Notes: generated by a model not told the origin, from the letters alone. DNA of 64,000 nucleotides from Rheinheimera sp. MM224 (GCF_947090785.1 NZ_OX352320.1:1674001-1738000), one strand, 5' to 3'. Shown: positions 6,862 through 15,016, counted from the first letter of the stretch. Translations and numbers: made by a program.

Positions 6862-9254
6862 AACGGCTCACTGTTTTGTTGTTTTTTAGCTTTCGCACGG
6901 GCAATTGCTGCTGCAATGGCGGCTTTTTTCGCATCTTGTTCTGGCGCTGACTCTGCTGCTGCTTCAACTGGCTCCGTAACCTCTGCTGCAGGTGCAGGTG
7001 CAGGTTCTGTTTGTTGCACTTGCGCTTGTTCGGCCAGCTTTTTCGCTTTAGCACGGGCTATAGCGGCAGCAACTGCAGCTTTTTTGGCATCCGCATCAGC
7101 AGATGATGTTTCAACAGAAGCAGGTTCTGAAACTACTTCAGGCAGCGCTTCTGCTTGTTTTTTCGCTTTAGCACGGGCTATAGCGGCAGCAACTGCTGCT
7201 TTTTTTGCATCTGCGTCAGAAGCTGGTGTTTCAGCCGGAGTTGGTTCTGCAGTGGCTTCAGGCAAAGCTTCTGCCTGTTTTTTCGCTTTAGCTCGGGCTA
7301 TAGCGGCTGCTACTGCGGCCTTTTTTGCATCCGCATCAGCAGATGATGCTTCAACAGGAGCTGGTTCTGCTGCAGCTTCAGGCTGTGCTTCTGGCTCTTG
7401 CTGTGTCAGCTTTTTCGCTTTAGCGCGGGCTATAGCGGCTGCTACTGCAGCTTTTTTTGCATCCGCATCAGCAGATGATGTTTCAACAGAAGTAGGTTCT
7501 GCAGCAGCTTCAGGCAAAGCTTCAGCTTGTTTTTTCGCTTTAGCACGGGCCAAAGCTGCGGCTATAGCTGCTTTACGTGGATCTTCTGTTTGCTCTGCAC
7601 CAAGGTCTGCTGTAGGTTCAGCAGTCGCAGATTGTTGTTTCTGCTGCTGATAGGCCAAAGCCTCTGCTTTTTTACGTTCACGTTCTGCAATAATTTGTTC
7701 TTTATCCAGCTGCGGTGCGGCTTGATGTTGCGTACGCTCCAAAGCTTGTTGCACAGCTGCTGCGCTTTGAGTGGCCAAACCGCTGGCTTGTTGCTGGGCG
7801 ACACGTTGTGCTGCCAGTTGCTGATTACGCTCTAAACGTTCTTGTTTATCCCGCTCCAAACGTTCAGTGCGCGCATCAAAACGGGCTTTGGCTTGTTCAG
7901 CTTTTAAGGCTTCGCGTTGAGTTTCCCGAATATCTGCTTTGGCGACACGGTAATAATGCACCAACGGAATTTCGCTTGGACACACATAAGCACAGGCACC
8001 ACATTCAATGCAGTCGGATAAATTGTATTCCGCCAGTTTGTCCTGATCTTTGGCTTTGCTATACCACAACAGTTGCTGCGGTAATAAGCTGGCAGGGCAG
8101 GCATCGGCGCAGGCACCACAGCGGATACAGTCCATTTCGTCGCTGGCAGCGCCCAGTTCGTTTTCTGTTGGCGCCAGAATACAGTTGGTGGTTTTGACGA
8201 CGGGTACAGACCAGTCTGCTATAGCAAAGCCCATCATAGGGCCGCCGATAATAACACGCTGCTGCGGTTCAGCCTGAAAACCACAGGCATTCAACAAGTC
8301 AGAAATAGGAGTACCGATCAGCGCCAATACGTTTTGTTGCTGAGCTAAAGTTTCACCAGCCACAGTGACTACACGATGGATCAGTGGAATATCATCCAGC
8401 ACTGCCTGAGCTATCGCAAAGGCTGTGCCGACGTTTTGCATCACTATGCCAATGTCTAAAGGTCTGCGACCAGCAGGAACTTCTTTATTGGTCAGCAATT
8501 GGATGAGTTGTTTTTCGCCGCCAGAAGGATACTTGGTTGGCACTTCCCGCACGAGGTAGTTGTCTTTCTGGCCTATAGCGGCTTTTAAGGAGGCAGCTGC
8601 AATCGGCTTATCGTCTTCAATACCTATTAATACAGCTTTTGGATTCAGCAGTTTAACCAGTATCTCAATACCGGCGATAATGTCGCTGGCGCGCTCCTGC
8701 ATCAGCATGTCATCTGCTGTGATATAGGGTTCGCATTCCACAGCATTGATAATCAGATAATCGACCGGCTGTTTAACATTCACCTTAATATGAGTCGGGA
8801 AACCTGCGCCGCCCATACCGGAAATACCAGACTCCTGAATACGTTCCAGCAAGGTATAGACATCCACCTGCTCTGGATCCAAAGGTCTACGAGGCCGCCA
8901 TTCGTCCATACCATCCGGAGCCAGCACTAAGGTGGGCTCAGCCAAGCTGGATGGGTGCGCGCTGGTATGCAATTCAATAGCCTGCACCACGCCTGAGGTT
9001 GGCGCATGCACTGGCACTGCCATCGCATTATCAGCCTGAGTTAAAGCCTGGCCCTTCAGTACACGATCGCCTACTTTCACCAGCACTTTGCCAGCCACGC
9101 CAATATGCTGGCGCAGCGGAATATATAAACGGTCAGGAATATCCAAAAGCGCTACAGGCTTTTGGTTGGTGCGCTCTTTACGGCTTGGCGGGTGAATACC
9201 ACCGTGAAAGTCCCAGACTTTTCCTGCCTGAATTTGTTGAAATAAAGTAGGCAA
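6858..9254 (-). CDS. rsxC: RsxC, electron transport complex NADH/ferredoxin-side subunit
   Basis: This 798-residue subunit accepts electrons on the cytoplasmic side of the complex. Domain order is a barrel-sandwich/SLBB-containing N-terminal half with the NADH/FMN-binding Rossmann region (GISGMGGAGFPTHIK near residue 145). Two ferredoxin motifs follow, CIRCGACADACP at about residues 376-387 and CIECGACAYVCP at about 414-425. A long charged coiled-coil region then leads into six Ala/Lys-rich repeats that fill most of residues 555-798. The start appears to be TTG at 9254, preceded by GGAG at good spacing, one base after the rsxB stop. The variable repeat tail is known in enterobacterial RsxC but is prominent here. 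Confidence 0.95.
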   Translation of the reverse strand: MPTLFQQIQAGKVWDFHGGIHPPSRKERTNQKPVALLDIPDRLYIPLRQHIGVAGKVLVKVGDRVLKGQALTQADNAMAVPVHAPTSGVVQAIELHTSAHPSSLAEPTLVLAPDGMDEWRPRRPLDPEQVDVYTLLERIQESGISGMGGAGFPTHIKVNVKQPVDYLIINAVECEPYITADDMLMQERASDIIAGIEILVKLLNPKAVLIGIEDDKPIAAASLKAAIGQKDNYLVREVPTKYPSGGEKQLIQLLTNKEVPAGRRPLDIGIVMQNVGTAFAIAQAVLDDIPLIHRVVTVAGETLAQQQNVLALIGTPISDLLNACGFQAEPQQRVIIGGPMMGFAIADWSVPVVKTTNCILAPTENELGAASDEMDCIRCGACADACPASLLPQQLLWYSKAKDQDKLAEYNLSDCIECGACAYVCPSEIPLVHYYRVAKADIRETQREALKAEQAKARFDARTERLERDKQERLERNQQLAAQRVAQQQASGLATQSAAAVQQALERTQHQAAPQLDKEQIIAERERKKAEALAYQQQKQQSATAEPTADLGAEQTEDPRKAAIAAALARAKAKKQAEALPEAAAEPTSVETSSADADAKKAAVAAAIARAKAKKLTQQEPEAQPEAAAEPAPVEASSADADAKKAAVAAAIARAKAKKQAEALPEATAEPTPAETPASDADAKKAAVAAAIARAKAKKQAEALPEVVSEPASVETSSADADAKKAAVAAAIARAKAKKLAEQAQVQQTEPAPAPAAEVTEPVEAAAESAPEQDAKKAAIAAAIARAKAKKQQNSEPL
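6878..7590 (-). repeat. Tandem repeats encoding the RsxC C-terminal tail
   Basis: Six copies of a block close to KKAAVAAAIARAKAKK are spaced by 26-35 residues of Pro/Glu/Ala-rich linker, giving a DNA period of roughly 125-150 bp. The four middle copies are nearly identical in protein and DNA. The opposite strand stays open through the repeats only because of their low-complexity codon pattern. Copy number is likely to vary between strains. Confidence 0.9.
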
Positions 9255-9255
9255 G

Positions 9256-9810
9256 TTACGACTCCAGCACTTTTACCGGGATAGCTTTTAAGTCCCATTT
9301 CCAGCGCTCAATACTGCTGGCTAATGGCACCATATCAATGCAATCCACAGGACAAGGTTCCACACATAAATCACAGCCGGTGCACTCGTCGACAATGACG
9401 GTGTGCATTTGCTTGGATGCACCTACAATAGCGTCGACAGGGCAGGCCTGAATACATTTGGTACAGCCAATACATTCATCTTCGCGGATAAAAGCCACAC
9501 GTTTGACCGCCGGAGTTTGAGCTGCATCCAGAGGTTTGGCTTCAACACCCATTAAATCAGCCAGCTTTTTGATGGTGGCGTCACCACCCGGCGGGCATTT
9601 GTTGATGTCATCGCCATTGGCTATGGCTTCAGCATAAGGCCGGCAGCCTGGATAACCACATTGACCACATTGGGTTTGCGGTAAAATCTCATCAATTTGT
9701 TCAACCAGCGGATCGGCATCCACCTTAAAACGTATAGCGGCATATCCCAGCACAGCGCCAAAAATCAGCGCCAGAATACCCAAAGCCCAAAGGGCTGTGA
9801 TAATAGACAT
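9256..9810 (-). CDS. rsxB: RsxB, electron transport complex iron-sulfur subunit
   Basis: This 184-residue protein has one N-terminal membrane anchor. A [4Fe-4S] Fes-type domain follows ([16 protein letters not shown] near residue 49, closed by a CPPGG cysteine). Two ferredoxin clusters come last: [16 protein letters not shown] near residue 113 and [16 protein letters not shown] near residue 143. It carries electrons within the Rsx complex. It lies between rsxA, whose stop abuts its start, and rsxC. Length and cysteine count match E. coli RsxB. Confidence 0.97.
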   Translation of the reverse strand: MSIITALWALGILALIFGAVLGYAAIRFKVDADPLVEQIDEILPQTQCGQCGYPGCRPYAEAIANGDDINKCPPGGDATIKKLADLMGVEAKPLDAAQTPAVKRVAFIREDECIGCTKCIQACPVDAIVGASKQMHTVIVDECTGCDLCVEPCPVDCIDMVPLASSIERWKWDLKAIPVKVLES

Positions 9811-10392
9811 TTACACTTTCACCAAACCAGTAAAGCCCATAAAGGCCAGTGACATTAAACCCGCGGTAATCATGCCGATAGCGGCACCTTTAAAAGAGAC
9901 AGGCACATCGGCCGCGGCCAGACGCTCGCGCATCGCAGCAAATAAAATCAAGACTAAAGAAAAACCTACAGCTGCACCAAAGCCATAGACCACAGAGGAG
10001 AAAAAATCATGACGTGCTTTGACGTTTAAAAGCGCCACGCCCAATACTGCACAGTTGGTGGTGATCAGAGGTAAAAAGATCCCCAATAAGCGATACAAGG
10101 TAGGGCTGGTTTTATGCACCACCATTTCGGTAAATTGCACTACGACTGCGATCACCAGAATAAAAGCTAAAGTGCGCAGATAAATTAAATCCAGTGGCTG
10201 CAATAAGTAATAATCCACCAGATAACTGCAAAGCGAGGCTAAAGTCAGAACAAAAGTGGTGGCCATCGACATGCCAATAGCAGTTTCGAGTTTTTTTGAT
10301 ACGCCCATCACAGGACACAAGCCGAGAAACTTCACCAGCACGAAGTTATTCACCAGCACTGTGCTGACCAGCAACAGCAAAAATTCCGACAT
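9811..10392 (-). CDS. rsxA: RsxA, electron transport complex membrane subunit
   Basis: This 193-residue, six-segment inner-membrane protein is paired with RsxE by sequence (shared LGLCPVMGV here and LGLCPLLAV in RsxE). Conserved [15 protein letters not shown] near residue 108 carries the second cysteine of the intramembrane iron site. It is the first gene of the rsxABCDGE-nth-gloA series, so the operon promoter should lie in 10393-10648, where two repeat elements are found. No promoter hexamers there stood out clearly enough to name. Confidence 0.97.
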   Translation of the reverse strand: MSEFLLLLVSTVLVNNFVLVKFLGLCPVMGVSKKLETAIGMSMATTFVLTLASLCSYLVDYYLLQPLDLIYLRTLAFILVIAVVVQFTEMVVHKTSPTLYRLLGIFLPLITTNCAVLGVALLNVKARHDFFSSVVYGFGAAVGFSLVLILFAAMRERLAAADVPVSFKGAAIGMITAGLMSLAFMGFTGLVKV

Positions 10393-10440
10393 AAAAGAAC
10401 CCCAGAAAAAAGTCGCGCTATTATGAAGCTTTGCGCCTTG

Positions 10441-10542
10441 TGAAACAACAGCGCTGAACGCGAATGGCTCTTATCTGAGCCTATGGCACACGCTGAAACA
10501 ACAGTACACAACGCGAATGGCTCTTATCTTAGCCTATGGCAC
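10441..10542. repeat. Two tandem copies of a 53-bp repeat upstream of rsxA
   Basis: Copy 1 (10441-10489) and copy 2 (10494-10542) share TGAAACAACAG, then four variable bases, then a 33-base block beginning AACGCGAATGGCTCTTATCT with one mismatch. The period is exactly 53 bp. The pair lies 49-150 bases upstream of the rsxA start. It could be a duplicated regulatory site or part of a dispersed repeat cluster with the adjacent REP-like element. Confidence 0.8.
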
Positions 10543-10553
10543 CGGACAAAAAC

Positions 10554-10597
10554 GTAGGAGCGCCGAGTACTGCGACGTGACAAGCCGCGGTCGCTAC
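10554..10597. repeat. REP-like palindromic element
   Basis: The segment starts GTAGGAGCG and ends GTCGCTAC. It holds an inner stem GCGAC (10572-10576) pairing with GTCGC (10590-10594). The form resembles the GTAGGAGCG...CGCTAC type of repetitive extragenic palindrome known from other gammaproteobacteria. Only one copy is in the window, so dispersal is not shown. Confidence 0.4.
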
Positions 10598-10648
10598 ACC
10601 AGCCCGTTTAAACAAAACCGTGGTTCAGGTGGATATTTGTATAAAGGT

Positions 10649-12505
10649 TTATTCCAATGGAGCAGGCTTACTTAAGAAGTAGCCTTGTATCCCGTCAATT
10701 AATAAAGATTCCAGCATTTGTTTTTCAGCAGCTGTTTCAACATTTTCAGCAAATACTGCCACACCAATACGGTGCGCTAAGTCGACCATCAACCGGACAA
10801 AGTACTGGTTGTTTTTATCTTCTTCAATTTGTCGGGTGTAACTGCCATCCATTTTGACAAAATCAGGTTTTAAATCGCGGAAAAATTTAAAGGATGTAAT
10901 ACCAGCACCAAATTTTTCCACTGTGACTCGTGAGCCGCACTGATGCAGCATATCAATCAGACGTTTACTCAATTTCAGGTTTTGTTGCAAACCCCATTCA
11001 CTGATTTCAAATACCAGCCGGGATGTTAGTTCGTTTTCTTTTAACAAACGACGTTCCAGGTAGCTGATAAATTCTTCATCCTGCACTGAATGGGCGGACA
11101 GGTTCAGGCCGAAACTCTGGCCCGGATGTTTTGCCACTAATATCAATGCCTGTTCTACGATCATCTGCTCAATTTCGATCAACTTGTCGAGCTTTTGCGC
11201 CATGTCTAAAAACAAGGCTGTCGGCAGTAACTGATCTTCATTACTGCGAAAGCGCACCAATAATTCAGAATAGGTTTTACTGGTTTTATTCAGCGGTTGT
11301 ATAGGCTGAACTAATAAGCTTAAACGCTGGCCTTGCAGCACATCATCAATCAGGTTACGCCAGTTTTTGGTGCTGAACGACGACTCTGCGGTTTGCTCCT
11401 GGCTGTCGGTAAACAAGTACCATAAATTACTTTGTTTAGTCGCTTTATTCTGTTTGGTTTTCGCCAGGCCCAAAGCTGTATCGGCCATCGCCAGCAGCTC
11501 GCCTAAAGGTTTACCCTGAGCCACCTGAACTAAACCCGTTAAGGCCACCGAGTCCAGCTGTTTTTGCTGCTGATAGCTATCGAAGTTTTGCTGCAGCAGT
11601 AATACCAGCTCTTCCGTTTGTTCGGGCGTCATTTGTGGAAACAACACACAGAAGTCTGTGTTGTTCAGGCGAAATAATGGGCTTTCATCAGACAGCTGCG
11701 GCAGTTGCTTTAATAAGTCCGCCATCTCTTTAATATACAAATCACCGGCCAGATAACCTTGTTTATGGTTGATCTGAGCCAGACTGTGACAACGTACCAG
11801 TAAAAATACTGATTGATGTACTGCATTGGCGGCTTTGAGTTGCTGTTCGTAATAACGCACAAATTGCTGACGGTTTGGTAACGAGGTCAGTTGATCATAC
11901 AGTGCCAGCTCTAATAAATAGTCTGTGCCTGAGGTCGTTGCCTGAGGTTGTAATTGCTGCACTAGTGCTGGAGCTTGTTGCACAGCTGATTCTATTGGAT
12001 GAGGCGGCAGAGCTTTTTGCTTTTTTGGCCGACCCGGCTGCAGGTAATAAGGCAATACACCTAAAATCAGCGGGCAAAAAAATAAAAACAAGCTAAAAAG
12101 CTCAAGGGTGCGCAATTGTTCTGACAGCTGGGGTAAAAACTCTACCTGTAAATTATGTGCCTGATCTTTGACTGAAGCTGGAGTAATGGGCCGGTCAAAC
12201 TGAGTTAACATCCAGGAAGAGATAGTATAAGAGGGCATCGAATTGCTTTGTTCGTGCAGTACCACACCGTCGAGCTGACTCACTTTTAAGTAAGGTAAAT
12301 CAAAACTGCTACTCAGCTGGCGGGTCAGAATTTTGGTATCACCAGTTAAATCGCTGGCTAACATCTGCTGAATAGCGCTGTAGTGCAGTTGATACAGGCT
12401 TTGAATTTGTTGAGCTGCCGCAAACCAGAATAACCAAAGTGCCAGCACAGCCGATACCAGAGCGGCAGTCCAGTGACTTAGAGCAATAAAGGATGGAGAC
12501 TTCAT
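10649..12505 (-). CDS. Membrane GGDEF-EAL protein with degenerate domains (CsrD/LapD-like)
   Basis: This 618-residue protein has two N-terminal membrane segments (near residues 15-35 and 135-155) flanking a periplasmic region of about 100 residues. A GGDEF domain (residues 195-350) and an EAL domain (370-615) follow. Both look inactive: the GGDEF loop reads LNNTDF, the EAL signature reads SELLVRF, and the DDFG motif reads EKFGAG. Catalytically dead pairs of this kind act as c-di-GMP receptors (LapD) or as RNase E specificity factors (CsrD). Without a paired protease gene here, CsrD-like is as likely as LapD-like. ATG at 12505 was chosen over an in-frame TTG three codons upstream. Confidence 0.85.
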   Translation of the reverse strand: MKSPSFIALSHWTAALVSAVLALWLFWFAAAQQIQSLYQLHYSAIQQMLASDLTGDTKILTRQLSSSFDLPYLKVSQLDGVVLHEQSNSMPSYTISSWMLTQFDRPITPASVKDQAHNLQVEFLPQLSEQLRTLELFSLFLFFCPLILGVLPYYLQPGRPKKQKALPPHPIESAVQQAPALVQQLQPQATTSGTDYLLELALYDQLTSLPNRQQFVRYYEQQLKAANAVHQSVFLLVRCHSLAQINHKQGYLAGDLYIKEMADLLKQLPQLSDESPLFRLNNTDFCVLFPQMTPEQTEELVLLLQQNFDSYQQQKQLDSVALTGLVQVAQGKPLGELLAMADTALGLAKTKQNKATKQSNLWYLFTDSQEQTAESSFSTKNWRNLIDDVLQGQRLSLLVQPIQPLNKTSKTYSELLVRFRSNEDQLLPTALFLDMAQKLDKLIEIEQMIVEQALILVAKHPGQSFGLNLSAHSVQDEEFISYLERRLLKENELTSRLVFEISEWGLQQNLKLSKRLIDMLHQCGSRVTVEKFGAGITSFKFFRDLKPDFVKMDGSYTRQIEEDKNNQYFVRLMVDLAHRIGVAVFAENVETAAEKQMLESLLIDGIQGYFLSKPAPLE

Positions 12506-12627
12506 AGCAGACAACCCATAAAGATTTTTTATCCGAGCTTGAACATCAGAAAATAAGCTTAAGGTATTTCAGGAAAAAACACTAAGGAAAAGAGACAATT
12601 AAGAGAGCAAACAAGATGTAATTTAGG

Positions 12628-12704
12628 TGGCTCCCCAGGTTGGACTCGAACCAACGACCTACGGATTAACAGTCCGCCGCTCTAACCGGCTGAGCTACTG
12701 AGGA
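12628..12704 (-). tRNA. tRNA-Asn (anticodon GTT), copy 3 in transcription order
   Basis: The minus strand folds as a 77-base tRNA. Acceptor stem TCCTCAG pairs with CTGGGGA, the anticodon loop is CTGTTAA with anticodon GTT, the T-arm is GGTTCGAGTCC, and the discriminator G is followed by an encoded CCA. It is near identical to the other two copies. Confidence 0.97.
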
Positions 12705-12739
12705 ATTGTATACGGTTATCAAATTGTGATTATTTCAGT

Positions 12740-12816
12740 TGGCTCCCCAGGTTGGACTCGAACCAACGACCTACGGATTAACAGTCCGCCGCTCTAACCG
12801 GCTGAGCTACTGAGGA
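12740..12816 (-). tRNA. tRNA-Asn (anticodon GTT), copy 2
   Basis: This is a tandem copy with the same acceptor stem, GTT anticodon and encoded CCA. It is separated from its neighbours by spacers of 35 and 26 bases, so the three tRNAs are most likely cut from one transcript. Confidence 0.97.
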
Positions 12817-12842
12817 ACTGAAATAATATGTTGAGACTACAG

Positions 12843-12919
12843 TGGCTCCCCAGGTTGGACTCGAACCAACGACCTACGGATTAACAGTCCGCCGCTCTAA
12901 CCGGCTGAGCTACTGAGGA
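12843..12919 (-). tRNA. tRNA-Asn (anticodon GTT), copy 1, promoter-proximal
   Basis: This is the first copy after the promoter at 12943-12971, with the same 77-base structure and encoded CCA as the other two. Three genes for one isoacceptor in tandem is consistent with a fast-growing gammaproteobacterium. Confidence 0.97.
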
Positions 12920-12942
12920 ACTGTGTTCTGCAACGGGGCGCA

Positions 12943-12971
12943 ATACTAATGCCCGTCTCAAACACTGTCAA
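12943..12971 (-). promoter_or_regulatory. Sigma-70 promoter of the tRNA-Asn cluster
   Basis: The minus strand shows TTGACA (12971-12966), a 17-base spacer and TAGTAT (12948-12943), followed by a GC-rich stretch (GCGCCCCG) before the first tRNA. The perfect -35 box and GC-rich discriminator are typical of stable-RNA promoters under stringent control. Confidence 0.85.
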
Positions 12972-13453
12972 CACTTTGCCCAGTGCTTTTTCATAAAAGA
13001 AGTTTACTTGCTGTTTGTTTAGCCAAAGCCGGTAGAAAAGCTGCGCAAAACCAATTTTTGCATATGCAAAAGCTATTCGCCCTTTTGTCATGGCATTGAA
13101 ATTTGGCAAAGTCAGGCCAATAAAGGGCTAGCGTAAGTTACCCACAGAATCTGTGGATAAGTCTGTGAATTGTTGGCCTGATGGCTAGGCTAAGCCTTAA
13201 CAGATAAGGCTTAGCGCCAGATCAATAGGTTTGCGACTAATTTTTTACCTTATATAAAACAACAGGTTATGAATCTGAAAGAACTGAAACTTTATGCAAA
13301 ACGCTATTGAGGAAACAAAATTTCTATGCAAAAGCAGATTGTGAACATTTTTTCTTATTCTTGTTCAGTTTTACACCAATTTGGTCGCATTGCTGGTAGT
13401 GCCGCCTGTTACTTTTCTCTACAATAGCGCCACTTGCGCTTAAGCTGACTGTT
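12972..13453. other. Non-coding region between the tRNA promoter and the MATE gene
   Basis: I see no convincing gene in these 480 bases. They contain a perfect DnaA-box consensus (TGTGGATAA, 13152-13160) facing a near match (TTACCCACA, 13138-13146), with CCACAG/CTGTGG arms between. A strong hairpin with perfect 11-bp arms lies at 13189-13215 (GCTAAGCCTTA, 5-base loop). The last 230 bases are AT-rich and must hold the promoter of the MATE gene, but no hexamer pair is clear. Confidence 0.6.
13189..13215. repeat. Perfect inverted repeat (11-bp arms)
   Basis: Arms GCTAAGCCTTA (13189-13199) and TAAGGCTTAGC (13205-13215) enclose ACAGA. Outside them, TGGC and GCCA can extend the stem past a small bulge. 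No run of T follows on either strand, so a classical terminator is unlikely; a protein-binding site or structured RNA remains possible. Confidence 0.6.
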
Positions 13454-14818
13454 ATGACTCAATCCACTTCGAAACGTCCTGATCTACTCAAAGGTGATAT
13501 TCAGGCCACCATGAAACAAATGACGGTGCCAGTGCTGTTTGGCATGATCACCTTAATGTCTTTTAATCTGGTGGATACCTTCTTTATTAGTATGCTTGGC
13601 ACAGCAGAACTTGCAGCTGTCAGTTTTACTTTCCCTGTTACTTTTACCGTCATTAGTTTGGCTATTGGCCTGAGTATTGGTACTTCTGCAGTAATAGCCC
13701 GCGCATTAGGCAGTGGCGATCAGCAAAGTGCCCGTAGTGATGGGTTAGCGGCCTTGTGGTTATCGGCCTATTTAGTCATTGCTTTGTCGATAGTGGGTTA
13801 TTTGACTATTGATCCTTTATTCCGATTGTTGGGTGCCAAAGAAGATACCTTGCCTTTTATTCATGAGTACATGGATATCTGGTTTTTTGGTGCCGTCTTC
13901 CTTATCACCCCCATGATTGGGAATGCGGTATTAAGAGCGGCGGGGGACACAAAAACGCCCAGTATTTTGATGGCCTCTGCTGGCTTATTAAATGCGATTT
14001 TGGACCCTATTCTGATTTTTGGTTGGGGCCCAGTGCCTGCTATGGGCGTTGCTGGTGCTTCACTGGCTAGCCTGATCTCCTGGTTATTGGGTTTTGGCCT
14101 TATTCTGTATTTGCTGATGGTGCGCCGTAAACTGGTAGATATAGGACATCAGCCTTTTGCTGAGTTTGTCAAAATCAGCCGGAAAATTCTGCATATAGGT
14201 TTACCGGCTGCTGGAGCCAATATGCTGACTCCATTGGCTATGGGGATTTTGACCGCCTTGATGGCAAGTTATGGCGCTGAAGCTGTGGCTGCTTTTGGGG
14301 TTGGGGCGCGCATCGAGAGTATTGCCTCTTTAGTAGTGCTGGCGCTTTCGATGACTTTACCTCCTTTTGTCAGTCAGAATTATGGAGCTTGTGCTTATCA
14401 TCGTATTCACGATGCCTACAGAGGCTGCATTAAGTTTATTCTGGCCTGGCAATTTGTCGTTTATGTAGGATTAGCTGCGTGCGCCTGGGTATTGGCTGAT
14501 GTATTTACCGAAGATCCGTTGGTGGCGCAGTATATCCGCTACTTTATCTGGATCTTGCCTTTAGGTTATGGCCTGCAAGGCATTATTATTCTGACTAACT
14601 CATCCTTTAACGCTTTGCATTTACCGCTGAATGCGCTGCAACTCAGTGTGATCCGCCTTTTCGTATTTTATGTGCCTTTTGCTTATATAGGTGGCTTGAT
14701 AGGTGGCGTGATAGGGGTTTTTGTAGGCGGCTTGATTGCCAATGCTATTACCTCTGGCCTGGCATACAGTTGGTTTAAACGTAGATTGGCTGCCTTAACT
14801 TTAAGTGGAGAATCCTGA
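13454..14818 (+). CDS. MATE family efflux transporter
   Basis: This 454-residue protein has about twelve hydrophobic segments in two repeated halves. It contains family landmarks such as SFNLVDTFFISMLGTAELAAVSFTFP cut into its two strands near residues 30-55 and NAVLRAAGDTKTPSIL near residue 155. It matches MATE (NorM/DinF-type) transporters that export drugs or metabolites in exchange for sodium or protons; the substrate cannot be read from sequence. Its TGA overlaps an ATG (TGATG) that opens the first of three mini-ORFs leading into uvrB, so the transporter and uvrB are probably on one mRNA. Confidence 0.93.
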   Translation: MTQSTSKRPDLLKGDIQATMKQMTVPVLFGMITLMSFNLVDTFFISMLGTAELAAVSFTFPVTFTVISLAIGLSIGTSAVIARALGSGDQQSARSDGLAALWLSAYLVIALSIVGYLTIDPLFRLLGAKEDTLPFIHEYMDIWFFGAVFLITPMIGNAVLRAAGDTKTPSILMASAGLLNAILDPILIFGWGPVPAMGVAGASLASLISWLLGFGLILYLLMVRRKLVDIGHQPFAEFVKISRKILHIGLPAAGANMLTPLAMGILTALMASYGAEAVAAFGVGARIESIASLVVLALSMTLPPFVSQNYGACAYHRIHDAYRGCIKFILAWQFVVYVGLAACAWVLADVFTEDPLVAQYIRYFIWILPLGYGLQGIIILTNSSFNALHLPLNALQLSVIRLFVFYVPFAYIGGLIGGVIGVFVGGLIANAITSGLAYSWFKRRLAALTLSGES

Positions 14819-14886
14819 TGAGCCGCGATATTAAATCGGTCTCCCATGACCTGCTCACTCTTACTTTGCAGGGGGATAGTTTATGA
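14818..14886 (+). CDS. uvrB-leader mini-ORF 1 (22 residues)
   Basis: The frame begins [14 protein letters not shown] and ends LQGDSL before TGA. Its ATG overlaps the MATE stop (TGATG) and its TGA overlaps the next ATG (ATGA). The first four residues and residues 8-9 equal those of UvrB (MSRD, VS). A GGAG site precedes it. Coupled translation looks likely, but there is no evidence that the peptide itself has a function. Confidence 0.5.
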   Translation: MSRDIKSVSHDLLTLTLQGDSL

Positions 14887-14951
14887 GCCGCGATATTAAA
14901 TCGGTCTCCCATGACCTGCCCACTCTTACTTTGCAGGGGGATAGTTTATGA
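14883..14951 (+). CDS. uvrB-leader mini-ORF 2 (22 residues)
   Basis: It is the same as mini-ORF 1 except Pro for Leu at residue 12. It begins and ends in ATGA overlaps and is preceded by AGGGGGA at seven bases, a strong ribosome site. Because the unit is 65 bp, each copy is in a different frame from the one before. Confidence 0.5.
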   Translation: MSRDIKSVSHDLPTLTLQGDSL

Positions 14952-15016
14952 GCCGCGATATTAAATCGGTCTCCCATGACCTGCCCACTCTTACTTTGCA
15001 GGGAGATAGTTTATGA
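14948..15016 (+). CDS. uvrB-leader mini-ORF 3 (22 residues)
   Basis: It encodes the same peptide as mini-ORF 2; its only nucleotide change (GGG to GGA) is silent. Its stop TGA overlaps the uvrB start codon, so ribosomes finishing it are placed on the uvrB ATG. Confidence 0.5.
   Translation: MSRDIKSVSHDLPTLTLQGDSL

Larger units (their letters stand above)
14818..15012 (+). repeat. Three tandem 65-bp repeats immediately upstream of uvrB
   Basis: Start codons recur at 14818, 14883, 14948 and finally 15013 (uvrB), a period of exactly 65 bp. Copies 1 and 2 differ by one base (CTC/CCC codon) and copies 2 and 3 by one base (GGG/GGA). The first 27 bases of each unit match the first 27 bases of uvrB at 23 positions, including ATGAGCCGCGAT and GTCTCC. 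Each unit ends with a strong ribosome site (AGGGGGA or AGGGAGA) seven bases before the next ATG. There are no spacers, so this is not a CRISPR. Confidence 0.95.

Noticed and set aside
6820..7650. Long plus-strand open frame (276 codons, Ala/Phe-rich) opposite rsxC
   Set aside because: It is antisense to the repeat-coding tail of rsxC. Its repetitive FFALARAIAAA-like composition is the complement of the Lys/Ala codons, with no ribosome site or homology.
12897..13109. Minus-strand open frame of 70 codons over the tRNA promoter
   Set aside because: It overlaps the tRNA-Asn promoter and the first tRNA, and shows no family features.
14818..15012. CRISPR array
   Set aside because: The units are contiguous 65-bp repeats without spacers and are in phase with the uvrB start codon.
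15000..15013. LexA (SOS) box for uvrB
   Set aside because: No CTG-N10-CAG was found in the repeat region; CTG and CAG in each unit are 15 bases apart. The MATE upstream region also gave no acceptable match.
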